64,000 nt of DNA from Neoechinorhynchus agilis (taxonomy: Eukaryota > Acanthocephala), in assembly GCA_051530055.1 (NCBI GenBank), contig CM121343.1, positions 3,844,001 through 3,908,000 of the forward strand, read 5' to 3'. The notes under the pieces were generated by a model. The model was given only the letters and a program-made list of their open reading frames with translations. It searched no databases and was not told where the DNA came from. Of the stretch, positions 23,920 through 35,087 are shown one piece after another. Position 1 is the first letter of the stretch, and the number at the start of each line of letters is the position of its first letter. Made by a program: the position numbers and the translations under genes.

Positions 23920-24838
23920 ATTGTTCTATACATTAATTCAAGCCGTAAAGATTCTGATACGTGGCTTCATCGTTGGGGGCGAAATCTTCGGTTGATGCTA
24001 AAAGTCGAACAGCTCCGCGGATGTCTCCATCAGATAATTTTGCCGAAACTCGCTCGTTTAAAGGGCGGATTTTGTGGAAACTCTTAGAAGTTATAGTGGG
24101 TTTAGGGTAGGATGAGACAAAAAGCCTTTCAAAAACACTCTCAAATTCAAGGAGTTTCTTTTTTTATAGAATCCGTTAAGTTTCCCGGATTAAACCCTTG
24201 AATGTTCAAAACCAGGCGAGGGAAGGCGTATAGTTTCAACCAATTCATGTCCTCTAGGCTGTCAACGCAACTATTCAAAAGAGCAGAGTATTTAAACGCA
24301 ACTTGAAACAGTACGAGGTGGGAACGTATGGAGCCTGCTGCTGGGAATTCGGAGGTGCGTTGAACTCGATATTGGCGTCCTGGGCTAGTCGGTCGATGTG
24401 AATAACGAGATACTCGACGTCCAAAGGTTTGCTTATGACTGCCTGTTGATCCCAAAGAAGACTTGGTTTTCCGGAACCTGGGCGGTTCGAAAGTCCTTTG
24501 GGAGGTTCCGCATTGAGCCTTTGCAATTTGTAGATCGCAGAATCGGGAATGCTCACTTGCTTGCGGGCGGAGCGAGCAGGCGCGGCGGTTGTCGTATCGG
24601 CGGTGGTAGCTTCAGCGGTGTGTAGGGACGTCATTAACTGCGCCGTATCCATCGCGTAAGTTTTCGAAGTTTTAGGATCAATCCAGTTTTTGCATACACA
24701 ATATTTAGTTCGTATTGGCTGAACGATTGTCAAACCACCAATGTTTTCGCAACCTAGCGTTGCAGCAGAGGTGACAAACGGCCACCCGATCAATCTGCCT
24801 TCATCTTCGATCCTTCGACCGTTGCTCCGGACGACCAA
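23920..24838 (-). mobile_element. LINE fragment: pre-RT region to start of reverse transcriptase
   Basis: Minus-strand frames give a 187-residue segment (24838-24275) rich in A/T/P, then NWLKLYAFPRLVLNIQGF, which in this LINE family lies before the reverse transcriptase. After that comes LSDGDIRGAVRLLASTEDF, the conserved start of the RT domain. At least two frames are used, so the copy is decayed. It overlaps in content with the start of the copy at 25345-28880, so it is a separate insertion. I considered whether 24838-24275 was a host gene; its position directly before the RT motif argues against that. Confidence 0.6.
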
Positions 24839-24839
24839 G

Positions 24840-25345
24840 TGACGGAATTAATGGATACGGACGAAAACATGGGTGGACCTTTCATTTCTGAAGTGCGTCA
24901 TGAACACCTCGGGAATATACAACAAAAACCTCAAGATCGTGCGAATTCAAGCGATTCGCAGTACCTCGATACCCCAGTAAACAAATGGCCATCTCGATCT
25001 CAATAACGACGAACCCTATTCCACCCAGGGAATCCCTTCACAAGACTTACGTTGCTCCGTGGCTAAAATCACTCAAAGGCGATTACAATCGTATTAAATC
25101 AATTTCGTTCTATGGTAGAGTTTTGAAAATTCACTTCATCTCCGATTTATTTAGAAAACAATTCGGGAGTCTACGTTCATCGTTTCCGGCCTCTCGCTGG
25201 AGATAGATAATAAAGACAGGCTCGCTTTCGAGGAGAATTTCGGATGTAAGCTGTTATTCTTCTTAAAGTCTTTACGAAGTGGGAAACTTATACATTCCAA
25301 AATTAACTATGCAATCACCACCGTCCGCAAAATCTTAGCTTCTTT
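24840..25345 (+). mobile_element. LINE ORF1-like fragment (RRM-like part)
   Basis: Plus-strand frames carry KTYVAPWLKSLKGDYNRIKS followed by FYGRVLKIHF, and then DRLAFEENFGCKLLF in a second frame. This has the look of the RNA-binding part of a non-LTR ORF1 protein. The sequence stops where the minus-strand LINE begins at about 25345. The zinc-knuckle portion of an ORF1 resumes in the same orientation at 28885. I infer one ORF1 element split by the LINE insertion. No terminal repeats were seen. Confidence 0.45.
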
Positions 25346-26844
25346 CCTTACTCGGCTGTCGCTATCACGCTAGCAGCATTGCCTCGTTGTACTGCGAGCG
25401 AGATATTTTGTCGCAGGAATACACCTGCTCGTGCGTCACCGGTCGTTTCTCTCAATTTCCTTGAGAGATCTTGGAGCAGAGTGAGTTCCGAGCTACTAAG
25501 CGCTCCATACGTCTCTACTCCGAAGGGGACAAAATAGTGGGCCCTTGCTAATTCTCTATATTTTCGTACCTTCCTCCCTTCCGCTGAACTGGCTACACCT
25601 TTAGGGATTTCGAGAGAGTAAGGAATGTTGCTTACTGCGAGGGTGTCCACACACGTGGCGTCCCGGAGAAGGCATTTGCCCTCCCGCCACGGAAAGACCG
25701 AAATTCCGTCAGGCCGACGACCGTCTAGTCGACAAAGATGGGCGGGTTCCAAGATGTTAGGGAAGTTCACCGTTCTCAACGCCCGAGGAAATTACGCTAT
25801 TGATCTCAGAATGGCGTGAACCTTCCCTTTGACTTTCGGCAAACGAGACCGTATTGCCCGAAAGCATCAACCAAAGACCCACATGGACAGCGATGGGGCG
25901 TGCATATCCGAAGACCAAGTTTTAAGGACACTGCGATCCTCGTTACCTCATCAGTGAGAAGAGTTTCCAAAGATGCCAGAGGAACAGCCTCCAACCACGC
26001 CCCCGATTCTCGTGTCGAAACTGCCAACAATCTAGCTGGGACGGCCCCATCGCGAGAACCTGAAAGTTGAGAGCTGTGAGCTCTCGCGGCGAGAGGTCTG
26101 TTCCAGATAGACTGTCTGAGGCTCACTATTCTGCAACTGTCACCACAAAGTCTTGGGCAAGAGAAAACCTTTCCCTCAAAATTTTCTTCGCTATAGATTG
26201 ATTCCCTTCATACGATCCAAGAAAGGCTGGCAAGGTCTACTAGCACCCGAATGCCCAATCCCCCAGATGACACAGGCAATGAACCTTGTCGCCACGCTTC
26301 ATCTGGGAGCTTGGGCGCCAATCCTTCCTTATGTTTGAAGAATGTTGTTGTGCGGAACTTATATAACAATTTGGGGATAAAGAGTGCGTTCTTTATCAGA
26401 AATAACGCTTCGTGAGAAGAGAGCGCTAACCCTATCGCACAGCAACGAAAGTTTCGGTATGATACGGCCGATCTCAACTTCCACATTTGAATCAAAGACG
26501 CAACTACCCAGGAGGCTGAGTTGCTCTGGAGTCACGAGTTTCAGACCTGGAGCTACGGCCTCGAACCCATCCATTAGGCCCTGGACTTCGGCGGCGTCTT
26601 CGATATTTAATAGTAGAAGCTCACACTTTCCAGCATTGGGTTCAATGCCCATTCTCGAGGTCTCCCTAATCAGCGTCTCCAAATCGCGCAGTACAACGGA
26701 GGGATCACCTTCGAGTGCAGCGTCATCCAAGTACCAAGCGTTGAAGCTGGAATGGAGAGAGTGCGCTATTGGATTTACTGTTTGGGAGAATGCGATTGGA
26801 CCGAGAGGATCTCTTTGTTGCACTTGCTGGAACTCAGCCATTTC

Positions 26845-27120
26845 AAAATAAAGTGATAGAAGTCGAGGGATCTCCGAGTGAGTGGCAAATTAGCACGACT
26901 GTACTATGCGGAAAAGGAAGGGAAATCCGGCCGAATGCAAAAATTACCGATCCCACACTATGAAAATCTATGAACGAATTATCGAAGCGCGCATCCGTTA
27001 TATTGTTGAAATCAGCACCAATCAAACAGGTTTCGTGAAGGGCTGTGTAGCATAGTCGATGCGATTCATGAGAAATATCGTGAGAGAAACCTACCGATCC
27101 ACGCAACTATTTACAAAACG
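26845..27120 (+). mobile_element. RTE-like reverse transcriptase fragment nested in the LINE
   Basis: Plus-strand frames read SEWQISTTV, then KIYERIIEARIRYIVEI, TNQTGFVKG and EKYRERNLPIHAT. These are consecutive reverse transcriptase motifs typical of RTE/BovB-type LINEs. The fragment lies exactly where the minus-strand LINE reverse transcriptase is interrupted, and in the opposite orientation, so it is part of an insertion into that LINE. It changes frame more than once and is incomplete at both ends. Confidence 0.6.
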
Positions 27121-28020
27121 ATATCTTCAAATCCACAATTACGCATTTTGTGATCAAGGAACGCACCAACATTTTAAGAGTAATAACGACCAAATTAGAT
27201 AAAATAACAACAACATTCTTACTTTTTATGGATTGTTAATCAAAATCAATAGCAAACCTAGTTGAGATGCCAGAATCACCCTGCGTAACTACAGTATATG
27301 AATTTCCTATTCCTTACTAACTTGAGACAAATTAACCGAAGTATTTGCGGTTGCACATATTGTTGCTTTGGATAAGCCTCGATTTTAACGTTTGTTTTGG
27401 TTTAAAGCGTCCTCTTCGTGGTATAAGTTTGTTTATGCTTCGAATTTACGAGCTAAGATATGAAGTAACTGGGCAGCGTGATACAAATCTATCGCACTCC
27501 TGTTAGATACACCCCTTGAACAATGTATCCTTGTAGTTATAAGAAAGCATTTGAAGGGACTTCAATAGATATAATCGGTCGCAAACAGTAAAAGGTGAAA
27601 TCATAAAAAAATTATGCCATCATATTTATATTTTAAAATATGATTTATAAAACAAGAAGAACATTTCTAATCGATTTGAATCATCTCATTGGCGCCTAAC
27701 GTCATAGACTTTCGACTTTCCACGAATGCAACAAATGTTGTTGGTGGAAGAGTCGGTAAAGAGTATTGTGGCCATTAGAAATTCGGGCACTAAATTGCAA
27801 CTTCTAATTCTCGTATTCTTCCCATGCAGCCTTCCTCTCATCCTCCGTAAGTTTCTCCTCCGTTCTTTGTTTAAGGAAAGAGTCGTGTTCGTGATACCCA
27901 TATATCCACTTTTGCGAGCATCGCAAAAGTTCGGCCAGAACGATATCCTTAGGCAAAATTGGAGTGGGTTGAGTATCGCCTTCGTATGACCACAAATCGA
28001 TTTCGTTTTTGTAAGCCAGG
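27121..28020. other. Rest of the insertion inside the LINE; unknown open segment at 27804-28020 (-)
   Basis: 27121-27690 is AT-rich and unrecognised. At 28020-27804 on the minus strand, the LINE frame runs from RT sequence (LLYEDHLAY) into about 70 unrelated residues: YKNEIDLWSYEGDTQPTP, then KDIVLAELLRCSQKWIYGY, ending KLTEDERKAAWEEYEN and a stop. The second part is highly charged and helical and does not look like reverse transcriptase. I do not recognise it. It could be a captured host exon or a piece of another element. Confidence 0.35.
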
Positions 28021-28884
28021 TGGTCTTCGTAAAGCAAAGGAGTCTCGGTCCCGTAGGCATTGAGAAAATACTGGAAGGCTTCTGGTGCGTGATCCATAAT
28101 AGCGCAGAACATGCTTTCTCTATTGAGAGAGTTAAAGGCATTCTGAAAATCACACTTAAGAATCACGCACGGCTTTGAACTCTTCGTAGTAAAGCTTCGG
28201 AGAGCGTGGACGATAGCTTCCGCCCCCCAGGATGTGCAGCAGCCAAGTTGGACTGGGCGAAGTTGCTGCCCGGTTTTCTCTGTGATACGTTTAAAGAGAA
28301 TTTTTCCTGCAAGTGGGCGTATCGTCGAAGATACGGTGATGGGACGAATCCCATCTTCTTTTTTGTGAGGTCACATAATGATACTTCGAAAAATAGGTTT
28401 TTTGCAACGGGATTCAGGTCCTCTCCTGTCAGGCGGTCGACTAACCGAGAAAGCGCACTTTCTAGAGAGCTGCTTCACTAGCTATAGAGGACACCATGTC
28501 CTTTAGGTGCTGAGGCCTTAGCCCGTCAAGCCCATGGCCCGATCCATTTGCAAAAGATGATATGGCCATTTTTAACTCTAAAATTTGAGTGGGTGTCCTG
28601 TTTTGTATGGGAGGAGGTGGAATTTCAAAACTGCCACTACTGCATGGGTGTTTTGACCGGAATATTTGTAGTGCCGTGTTGTCTCCTTGTGCAAAACTGT
28701 CGGAGGATGACAATAACTGAACAACCCCCGAACATCTCCGTCCGTAAGTCTTTGAAAAACGGCAACGAAACCCTTCCTTCGTGCGTCCCTCACGAACCTC
28801 GCGAAATTTCATTTCGGTTCCTCGGGCAGTGGTTAAAGCACCTGTTCATGTTCGGGACAAGCTAACAACATCTCCCTGCTCCTT

Positions 28885-29750
28885 TCAATCTATGGAAGTA
28901 AAATTCTTTATGAACCAAATTTCACAGCAAGATGACTATACCTACCCAAGATGCAACACTTGTCAAAAATGGGGACATGGTGCTCAAAAATGCCCTTCGA
29001 AAAGGATTTTCTGCGCATTTTGCGCACAAGAGCACCATTCGTCCGCCTGTCCAAAGATAGCTAAACAATGCGCAAATGGTGGGTCTACTGGTCACTGCGC
29101 AATTGCCAAGACATGTGCATCGTTCAAGGATTGCATCAAATGGGCCGGCGATAATTCGAAAAAGATAATCCAACGCAGCAAGATAGCTCAAGCCGCTCGA
29201 CTTACCGTTCTTGCTTCGATGACGGCGAATCCAGGTTCTGCGGGCGTATCACCTTCCAATTAAAAAACTCACCTCGACACCTCTGGCCCATTGGAAGCAA
29301 GGCTCAAAGAGTTCTCGACGAACATTCTAAGCTTACTAGAAAAAGGATCAATAACGCAATCCAAGGCTTAGATAGAAGACTGAGAGCACATTTCGATGCG
29401 TTAGTCAATTCCATAAAAATGAACCTATCTGGTTTAATAAAAAAGCGACGTACCGACTCCAGAGGTACCAGCCAAAAGGGACTGTCTTCATCTTTCCCCG
29501 AATGGCAAGACTGACACTCCGATGATGGTCAATGATGTTCCGGCTCTTTACAATGATGAATATTTACGTCAAATCATTGATGAGCAGAAGCAGATAATCG
29601 CCGACGGAACCCATAAAATGATATCAAAGCGTCCAAACGTAAGGCCAGAGCACGATGAGCCTCAGGTTAGTGAAGAAGACAATTGTACAAAACTTGAACT
29701 TAACAAAACAAAAAATCGCTCTTCTGCTAAAAATATAAACGACAAATGAA
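28885..29750 (+). mobile_element. LINE ORF1-like fragment with CCHC zinc knuckles
   Basis: The frame encodes CNTCQKWGHGAQKCPSKRIF, then CAFCAQEHHSSACP and a third, partial knuckle near CANGGSTGHCAIAKTC. The C-x2-C-x4-H-x4-C spacing is that of nucleic-acid-binding knuckles in non-LTR ORF1 proteins. A second frame further on (29522-29749) is rich in charged residues. It is probably the continuation of the ORF1 fragment at 24840-25345. I saw no reverse transcriptase in this orientation after it and no long terminal repeats. Confidence 0.5.
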
Positions 29751-31138
29751 GATGGAAAAACTCAGACACCAATTGCATAAATACGGGCCATCAGTTTACG
29801 ACGAACGTAGTGCAAACGAGAAGATAAGAAAGTTGAGATGTTCTTTGTCGACGAAAGATATTCTGAATCCGAGATCGGGAAATCTTGTCCGTATTACGAG
29901 ATACCCGGCGGGCTCAGGATAGGATCTTGGCGAGTTTTGAGTGTTACGTTAGAGTTTTATTAACTTACCCCAATATCTCGACTAAATTACAATTTGTGAC
30001 TAATTTCCCAAGAAATAGCGGTGGATATTGTTCATTGATTTTAATGATACCGTTTTTTTGATACTTTCGGGTCAGTGACGGTTTAAGAAGGGAAAAGTGT
30101 CCTTTGTACGCGAAATTCGGAAAGAAACTTTTTCTACGTGGAAAACAAATTTTCACTTGGCTTTGGAAGCTCATTTTCCATGGACAGTTTTATGTTGGTT
30201 TGGAATTTGCTAGACGTGGCTGCTATTCTCTTATTTACGATTAAAATTCACTCTAGTCGTTAGGTTTTTTTGCCGCGTTCACTCGTTCACATATTTTTTT
30301 GAATTTGGGAAGTTTTAGGCCGATAAGCCATTATCGATTAGTGCTAATCACGATCGTATCATATAGTTCAATATTCGCATCAAAAATTAATCTTTTATCC
30401 GATCGTCGATTAATCGAACGAAGTTTTACAACATTTATGTCGTCCAAATATTTAAAGCCTTTACTTTGTTCAAGAGTCATTGCAGATTGTAGCTTCAGTA
30501 AATTCACTGCTAAATACTCGCGAATCTAAAAGTGTTTCAAGGAAAATCATTGATCAATATAACAAAAAGTATTTTTTTTATTCCGAGAGCAATCAGGACA
30601 GACCATCGTTTCATTGATCATTTTGAAAAGACTTTTCATCGCAATGTTGGAGTTGAACGATTAGTCCGGACAAATCGTGTCCATCAAGTAACATTTTTCC
30701 TCCAGATCTGCCCGTAGATACTTTTTTTCCTCTGGAGTGGAGATTTATGGAATGAAGATTATCCTCAAGGACCCTCGATAGGCTAAAATATTGCAATCCA
30801 ACGAGTAGACGCCTGTAGCTTAATGCGTTTTATTAATGAACAAGTAAGCAGGGCTCGAACGTTGTATTAAATTTTTTAAAGGTTTAAAGGCATTGCATGT
30901 ATCCCATTAAAAAACTAACGGTTGCTTGTGATCCGGAAAATATTTGCGCTGAATAATTCAACTGTTATATCCTTCGAACATATTTGCACATATATAATTA
31001 AAAAACATTTTAAGTAATATTTGATGGTGTTTTGGCGTCGAGAAACGGCGCGATATGAAAGAGGATATGTGAGATTGACTCACCGTACTTTGTGATTTGG
31101 AAGCAGCCTCGAATACAGTCAAATCACCGGTTAATTGG
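29751..31138. other. No gene recognised
   Basis: AT-rich non-coding stretch; the open frames in it have no recognisable protein features. The gctcgaacg near 30854 resembles part of a tRNA T-arm, but no cloverleaf forms. Confidence 0.45.
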
Positions 31139-32757
31139 GCCGGCCCCTCATTAGGACCAAATTCTAAAGAACCAAAACAAATGGGCCCCTCATTTGGACC
31201 AAATTTTAAATAACGAAAACAAATAGGCCTCTCATAAGGACCAAATTTTAAATGACGAAAACAAATGGGCCTTTCATTTGGATCAAATTCTAAAGAATCA
31301 AAACAAATAGGCCTCTCATTAGGACCAAATTCTAAAGAACCAAAACAAATGGGCCCCTCATTTGGACCAAATTTTAAATAACGAAAACAAATAGGCCTCT
31401 CATTAGGACCAAATTTTAAATGACGAAAACAAATGGGCTTCTCATTTGGCTCAAATTCTAAAGAATCAAAACAAATAGGCCTCTCATTTGGACCAAGTTC
31501 TAAAGAACCAAAACAAATGGGCCCCTCATTAGGACCAAATTTTAAATGACGAAAACAAATGGGCCTCTCATTTGGACCAAATTCTAAAGAACCAAAACAA
31601 ATGGGCCCCTCATTAGGACCAAATTTTAAATGACGAAAACAAATGAGCCTCTCATTAGGACCAAATTTTAAAGAATCAAAACAAATGGGCCCATCATTTG
31701 GACCAAATTCAAAAGAACTAAAACAAATGGGCCCCTCATTAGGACCAAATTTTAAATAACGAAAACAAATCAGCCCCTCATTAGGACCAAATTTTAAAGA
31801 ATCAAAACAAATGGGACCCTTGTTAGGACCAAATTCAAAAGAACCAAAACAAATGGGTCTCTCATTTGGACCAAATTCTAAAGAACCAAAACAAATGGGC
31901 TCCTCATTAGGATCAAATTTTAAATAACGAAAACAAATAGGCCTCTCATTAGGACCAAGTTTTAAATGACGAAAACAAATGGGCCTCTCATTTGGATCAA
32001 ATTCTAAAAAATCAAAACAAATGGGCCCCTCATTGGGACCAAATGTTAAATAACGAAAACAAATGGGCCCCTCATTAGGACCAAATTTTAAAGAATCAAA
32101 ACAAATGGGACCCTCGTTAGGACCAAATTCAAAAGAACCAAAACAAATGGGCCTCTCATTTGGACCAAATTCTAAAGAACCAAAACAAATGGGCCCTTCA
32201 TTAGGACCAAATTCTAAAGAACCAAAACAAATGGGCCCCTCATTAGGACCGAATTTTAAAGAATCAAAACAAATGGGCCTCTCATTTGGACCAAGTTCTA
32301 AAGAATCAAAACAAATGGGCTAATAATTTGGACCAAATTCAAAGGAACCAAAATAAATGGGCCTCTCATTAGGACCAAATTCTAAAGAATAAAAACAAAC
32401 GTTACCCTCGTTAGGACCAAATTCTAAAGAACCAAAACAAATCGGCCCCTCACTTGGACCAAATTTTAAATAACGAAAACAAATAGGCCTCTCATTAGGA
32501 CCAAATTTTAAATGACGAAAACAAATGGGCCTCGCATTTGGATCAAATTCTAAAGAATCAAAACAAATGGGCCCCTCATTAGGACCAAATTCTAAAGAAC
32601 CAAAACAAATGGGCCCCTCATTAGGACCGAATTTTAAATGACGAAAACAAATGGGCCCCTCATTTGGATCAAATTCTAAAGAATCAAAACAAATGGGCCC
32701 ATCATTTGGACCAAATTCAAAAGAACCAAAACAAATGGGCCTCCCATTAGGACCAAA
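31139..32757. repeat. 42-bp minisatellite (about 38 copies) with a 14-codon period
   Basis: The unit is built on aaaacaaatgggcc, ctcattaggaccaaatt and ctaaagaacc or ttaaatgacg. It repeats every 42 bases for about 1.6 kb. Since 42 is divisible by three, the forward frame encodes a repeating 14-residue peptide (QMGPSLGPNSKEPK). Variants differ at a few positions: cat(t)tgg or cattagg, gaacc or gaatc, and taacg/tgacg, which place stops in many units. Only two short runs (32063-32323 and 32651 onward) are open. Units of at least four sequence types are interspersed, suggesting repeated unequal exchange. Confidence 0.9.
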
Positions 32758-33130
32758 ACGATCGTGTCCCGATGTGGTCCGATATATGCACCCAAATCGA
32801 CTTTATTTAGATTTGTTTTGTATCTATAGCGACCTTACATTATACTGAAACATTTATTGAAATTTTGATTTTCTGTTTTAAAAAGCATTTTGTTTTCACG
32901 TGAACAGTTAGCCGAACTCCTTTTATGTCGCTCTGTTTCTATAAGATATTCTCAAACACGAAGGCTTGTCTTTGGCTAGCGCCTAGAGGTTGAGAGAAAC
33001 CCTAGTGAATTGTCCCGGATGAGTACGCAGTTCGAAGTGCCTTCTTTTCTCGAAAAGTTAGCGAATAAAAGACCCTTCTAACGGATTCCTTTTTCTCCTT
33101 CATTTAGTGAAGAATAGCAATAACGGTCGC

Positions 33131-33421
33131 ATGTATTTGGTACATCTTCGTGAGACCAAGAATACTAGCACGTCTCAATCATCGTTACCTAGAATATCGG
33201 CCTTCTTTAGATCTCAAACTTTACAATTTTCATTCTATCGCTCCATTCGACGCGTCGATGATTTACGATATCGTTTATTTGGTTTAAAATATTTAGAACG
33301 TCCAAGCTTTCGGATTTTTTACTTTTGCGTTCCTTATCCTTTGCTCACTTCATTGAATGATTTAAAATTGCTTGGAATTCGAATCATAAGATTACGTCCC
33401 GTGAAGAATATCGGTTCTTGA
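33131..33421 (+). CDS. Hypothetical small basic protein, 96 residues
   Basis: The frame from the ATG at 33131 (RMYLVHLRETKN start region) gives 96 residues, arginine- and leucine-rich, with YRLFGLKYLERPSFRIFYF in the middle. I do not recognise it. A pyrimidine-rich tccttcatttag ends at about 33109, just upstream, as at the starts of other genes here. An upstream ATG at about 33019 followed by a 51-nt GT-AG segment does not join in frame. It may be chance. Bases 32758-33130 otherwise hold nothing I can support. Confidence 0.25.
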   Translation: MYLVHLRETKNTSTSQSSLPRISAFFRSQTLQFSFYRSIRRVDDLRYRLFGLKYLERPSFRIFYFCVPYPLLTSLNDLKLLGIRIIRLRPVKNIGS

Positions 33422-34166
33422 AATTTTGTTACACTCCAACTGCAAAATAAAAATTCAATGAAAATGGATGTTTCGAATGAACAAAGAACTTGTTTTAATG
33501 AGATGGAAGCCTCTTTTGCCTATTTTCAACGATAGCTTTAACAAAATGACCAATAGTTACATGGAAGAGCTTAAAATGGATTCCACGTACGAACTTTACT
33601 CTTTCTAACTTTACAAATCAGTCAGACCCTCTTTACAAGCCCGAAGTTCGTAATTTTGAATTTAAGTGATCGAATAAGATTAGAATTTTGCGATTTTAAG
33701 GAAGTCAAAAGTATTGCTCTCCCGCCTGAATTATGCTCATAGGCGTTGAAGATTATGAACTCAGATGGAAAACGTCTCAAATGTTCATGTTGCATTTAGT
33801 CACTTATGATTCAGAGTTCTAATGTGTTGCTGGCCTGAGATAAACTTGACTCTTAATTTCTAAAGCAATAAGAAAAGCATTTTTATGTGAAAAGAACTAC
33901 ACAGACTGAAAAGTGTGAATCTTTTTGCAACAAAATCGTCCATTTTAACCTTTTCCAGTTGACCTTTCCTCACTTTCGAAATGTACATTGTCCACAGAGA
34001 GTCGTCTAGTCGACGCGCTTGAGTAAAAGTTACTTTTTAGCATTCTTCGTCCTGGCGATCATTTCGAAAAGATCGACCGAAAAACTCGCGTTGCACTTGA
34101 TATGAGTTCCATTTTAGAAATTCTTTAGCTTATCCACTACTTTTTCGCAACTCATTGCATCTAACA
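33422..34166. other. No gene recognised
   Basis: About 740 bases with no coding signal. Probably the promoter side of the downstream reticulon-homology gene. Confidence 0.4.
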
Positions 34167-35087
34167 ATGTTCCAGATTTCCTTAGTACAAAGAGAAATGA
34201 TGGCGGTTGATGATTCGACGAGTGCTAAAAACGAACACCGAAACACTGGCATTTCGCAAACGTTCATTGAGCTGGATCTTGTAATCGCCAAGTTGGAATA
34301 TATCCTTTTATGGAGAAACCGGGTATTATCACTTACGTTTTTGATCCTATTCGATATTTTGATGATGTATGTTCGCCCCTATCGCCCATTGACTCAATTC
34401 TGTATACTGTTAATGTCCTTGGCAATTTTCGACTTGGGCAGTCGTTCACTTCAACTAATGTATCCTAAGAACGATGTTCGAAGTATGGACGTCGTCAAAT
34501 GTTCTAGAATGACTCAATCGATATACCGACTGACCAAATTCCAGCGTCGTAAGACAATTATGATCTGTGTCTCGATCGCCATTGTATTCTATTTTTTGAA
34601 TAACAGACCAATTAATGCTCTGTGGCACTTTTGTGTAATCATCCTCTTTTTCTATCCGAACCTTGTCTATAACGGATTGCCTCCACGAATAATGAAGCCG
34701 CTTGCGAAAACCCTATGGCATTTGGATGCTGCGATGAAATACGAACGCAGATCGATCAATGTCGATGAAGATGATCCACTTGAGAATTGTGATCGGAACT
34801 CAGCATCGATCTCTAATTTTAGTTCGGATGATAGTGCGGCTGATTCAACCATTGACACGAAACGTACCGTCCTGGTGAGCAACACGGAGGACGAATACGA
34901 TGAAGTTGTATATAGATCCAGGCACGTACCCAGAAGCGAATCTGTCCAAATACATAACGACGGAGTAAAAGAGAGAAGTCGAAAAGGCGGGTCAGGAATC
35001 GAGAAGCAATCAGGTCTAAGATCAAAAGCGAGTCATCGTGGAAATCAACAGACACGACACGGACGTAAACGATGTACTCAGAAGTAA
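34167..35087 (+). CDS. Reticulon-homology-domain protein, RETREG/FAM134-like (candidate ER-phagy receptor)
   Basis: Single-exon protein of about 306 residues. The N-terminal part has the FAM134 arrangement: KLEYILLWRNRVLSLTFLIL (compare KLQAILVWERPLPSLLGFL in vertebrate FAM134), two hydrophobic hairpin-like segments before and after a charged loop, then FYPNLVYNGLPPRIMKPLAK leading to LDAAMK (vertebrate: LWPLVVYHELIQRM...LDYSMK). Such hairpins curve ER membrane. The C-terminal third is acidic, then basic. It contains EDEYDEVVY, in which YDEV preceded by acidic residues fits an LC3-interacting motif, as in FAM134 ER-phagy receptors. The start could be 34167 or, if the ttccttag at 34185 is a splice acceptor, the ATG at 34197. 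Alternative: an ARL6IP1-type protein, which is shorter and lacks the tail. Confidence 0.7.
   Translation: MFQISLVQREMMAVDDSTSAKNEHRNTGISQTFIELDLVIAKLEYILLWRNRVLSLTFLILFDILMMYVRPYRPLTQFCILLMSLAIFDLGSRSLQLMYPKNDVRSMDVVKCSRMTQSIYRLTKFQRRKTIMICVSIAIVFYFLNNRPINALWHFCVIILFFYPNLVYNGLPPRIMKPLAKTLWHLDAAMKYERRSINVDEDDPLENCDRNSASISNFSSDDSAADSTIDTKRTVLVSNTEDEYDEVVYRSRHVPRSESVQIHNDGVKERSRKGGSGIEKQSGLRSKASHRGNQQTRHGRKRCTQK

Larger units (their letters stand above)
25345..28880 (-). mobile_element. Non-LTR retrotransposon (LINE) with RT and C-terminal endonuclease-like domain, interrupted
   Basis: On the minus strand, from high to low coordinates: RT start (DGLRPQHLKDM at about 28510; ILKCDFQNAFNSLNRE near 28150); then, after an interruption of about 1.2 kb, VQQRDPLGPIAFSQ and the catalytic WYLDDAALEG (26841-26700). 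Next comes a thumb-like region (KNALFIPKLLYKFR), a cysteine-rich segment (CPCGSLVDAFGQYGLVC), a C-terminal RRPDGISVFPW...D segment resembling a restriction-like endonuclease (R2-type PD...D arrangement), and the end QRGNAASVIATAE. Several frames are used, so the copy is inactive. Clade assignment is by motif only: the late endonuclease position points to R2-like or related early-branching LINEs. Four or more shorter copies lie elsewhere in the window. Confidence 0.75.

Noticed and set aside
24275-24838. A 187-residue minus-strand frame as a host gene
   Set aside because: It runs into the conserved pre-RT and RT-start motifs of the local LINE family, so it is better explained as LINE N-terminal coding sequence.
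26384-26851. 155-residue plus-strand frame
   Set aside because: It is the antisense shadow of the LINE reverse transcriptase (WYLDD region) on the minus strand.
28885-29263. CCHC-knuckle frame as the gag of an LTR retroelement
   Set aside because: No long terminal repeats, protease or integrase were seen nearby. Knuckle spacing and the adjoining RRM-like piece fit a LINE ORF1 better.
30805-30870. tRNA-like sequence (gcctgtagcttaatgcg ... gctcgaacg)
   Set aside because: The D-arm-like and T-arm-like parts do not pair into a cloverleaf on either strand, and no acceptor stem forms.
32063-32848. Protein-coding repeat gene in the 42-bp array
   Set aside because: The open stretches are short, bounded by stops present in most units, and have no start context or flanking unique coding sequence.
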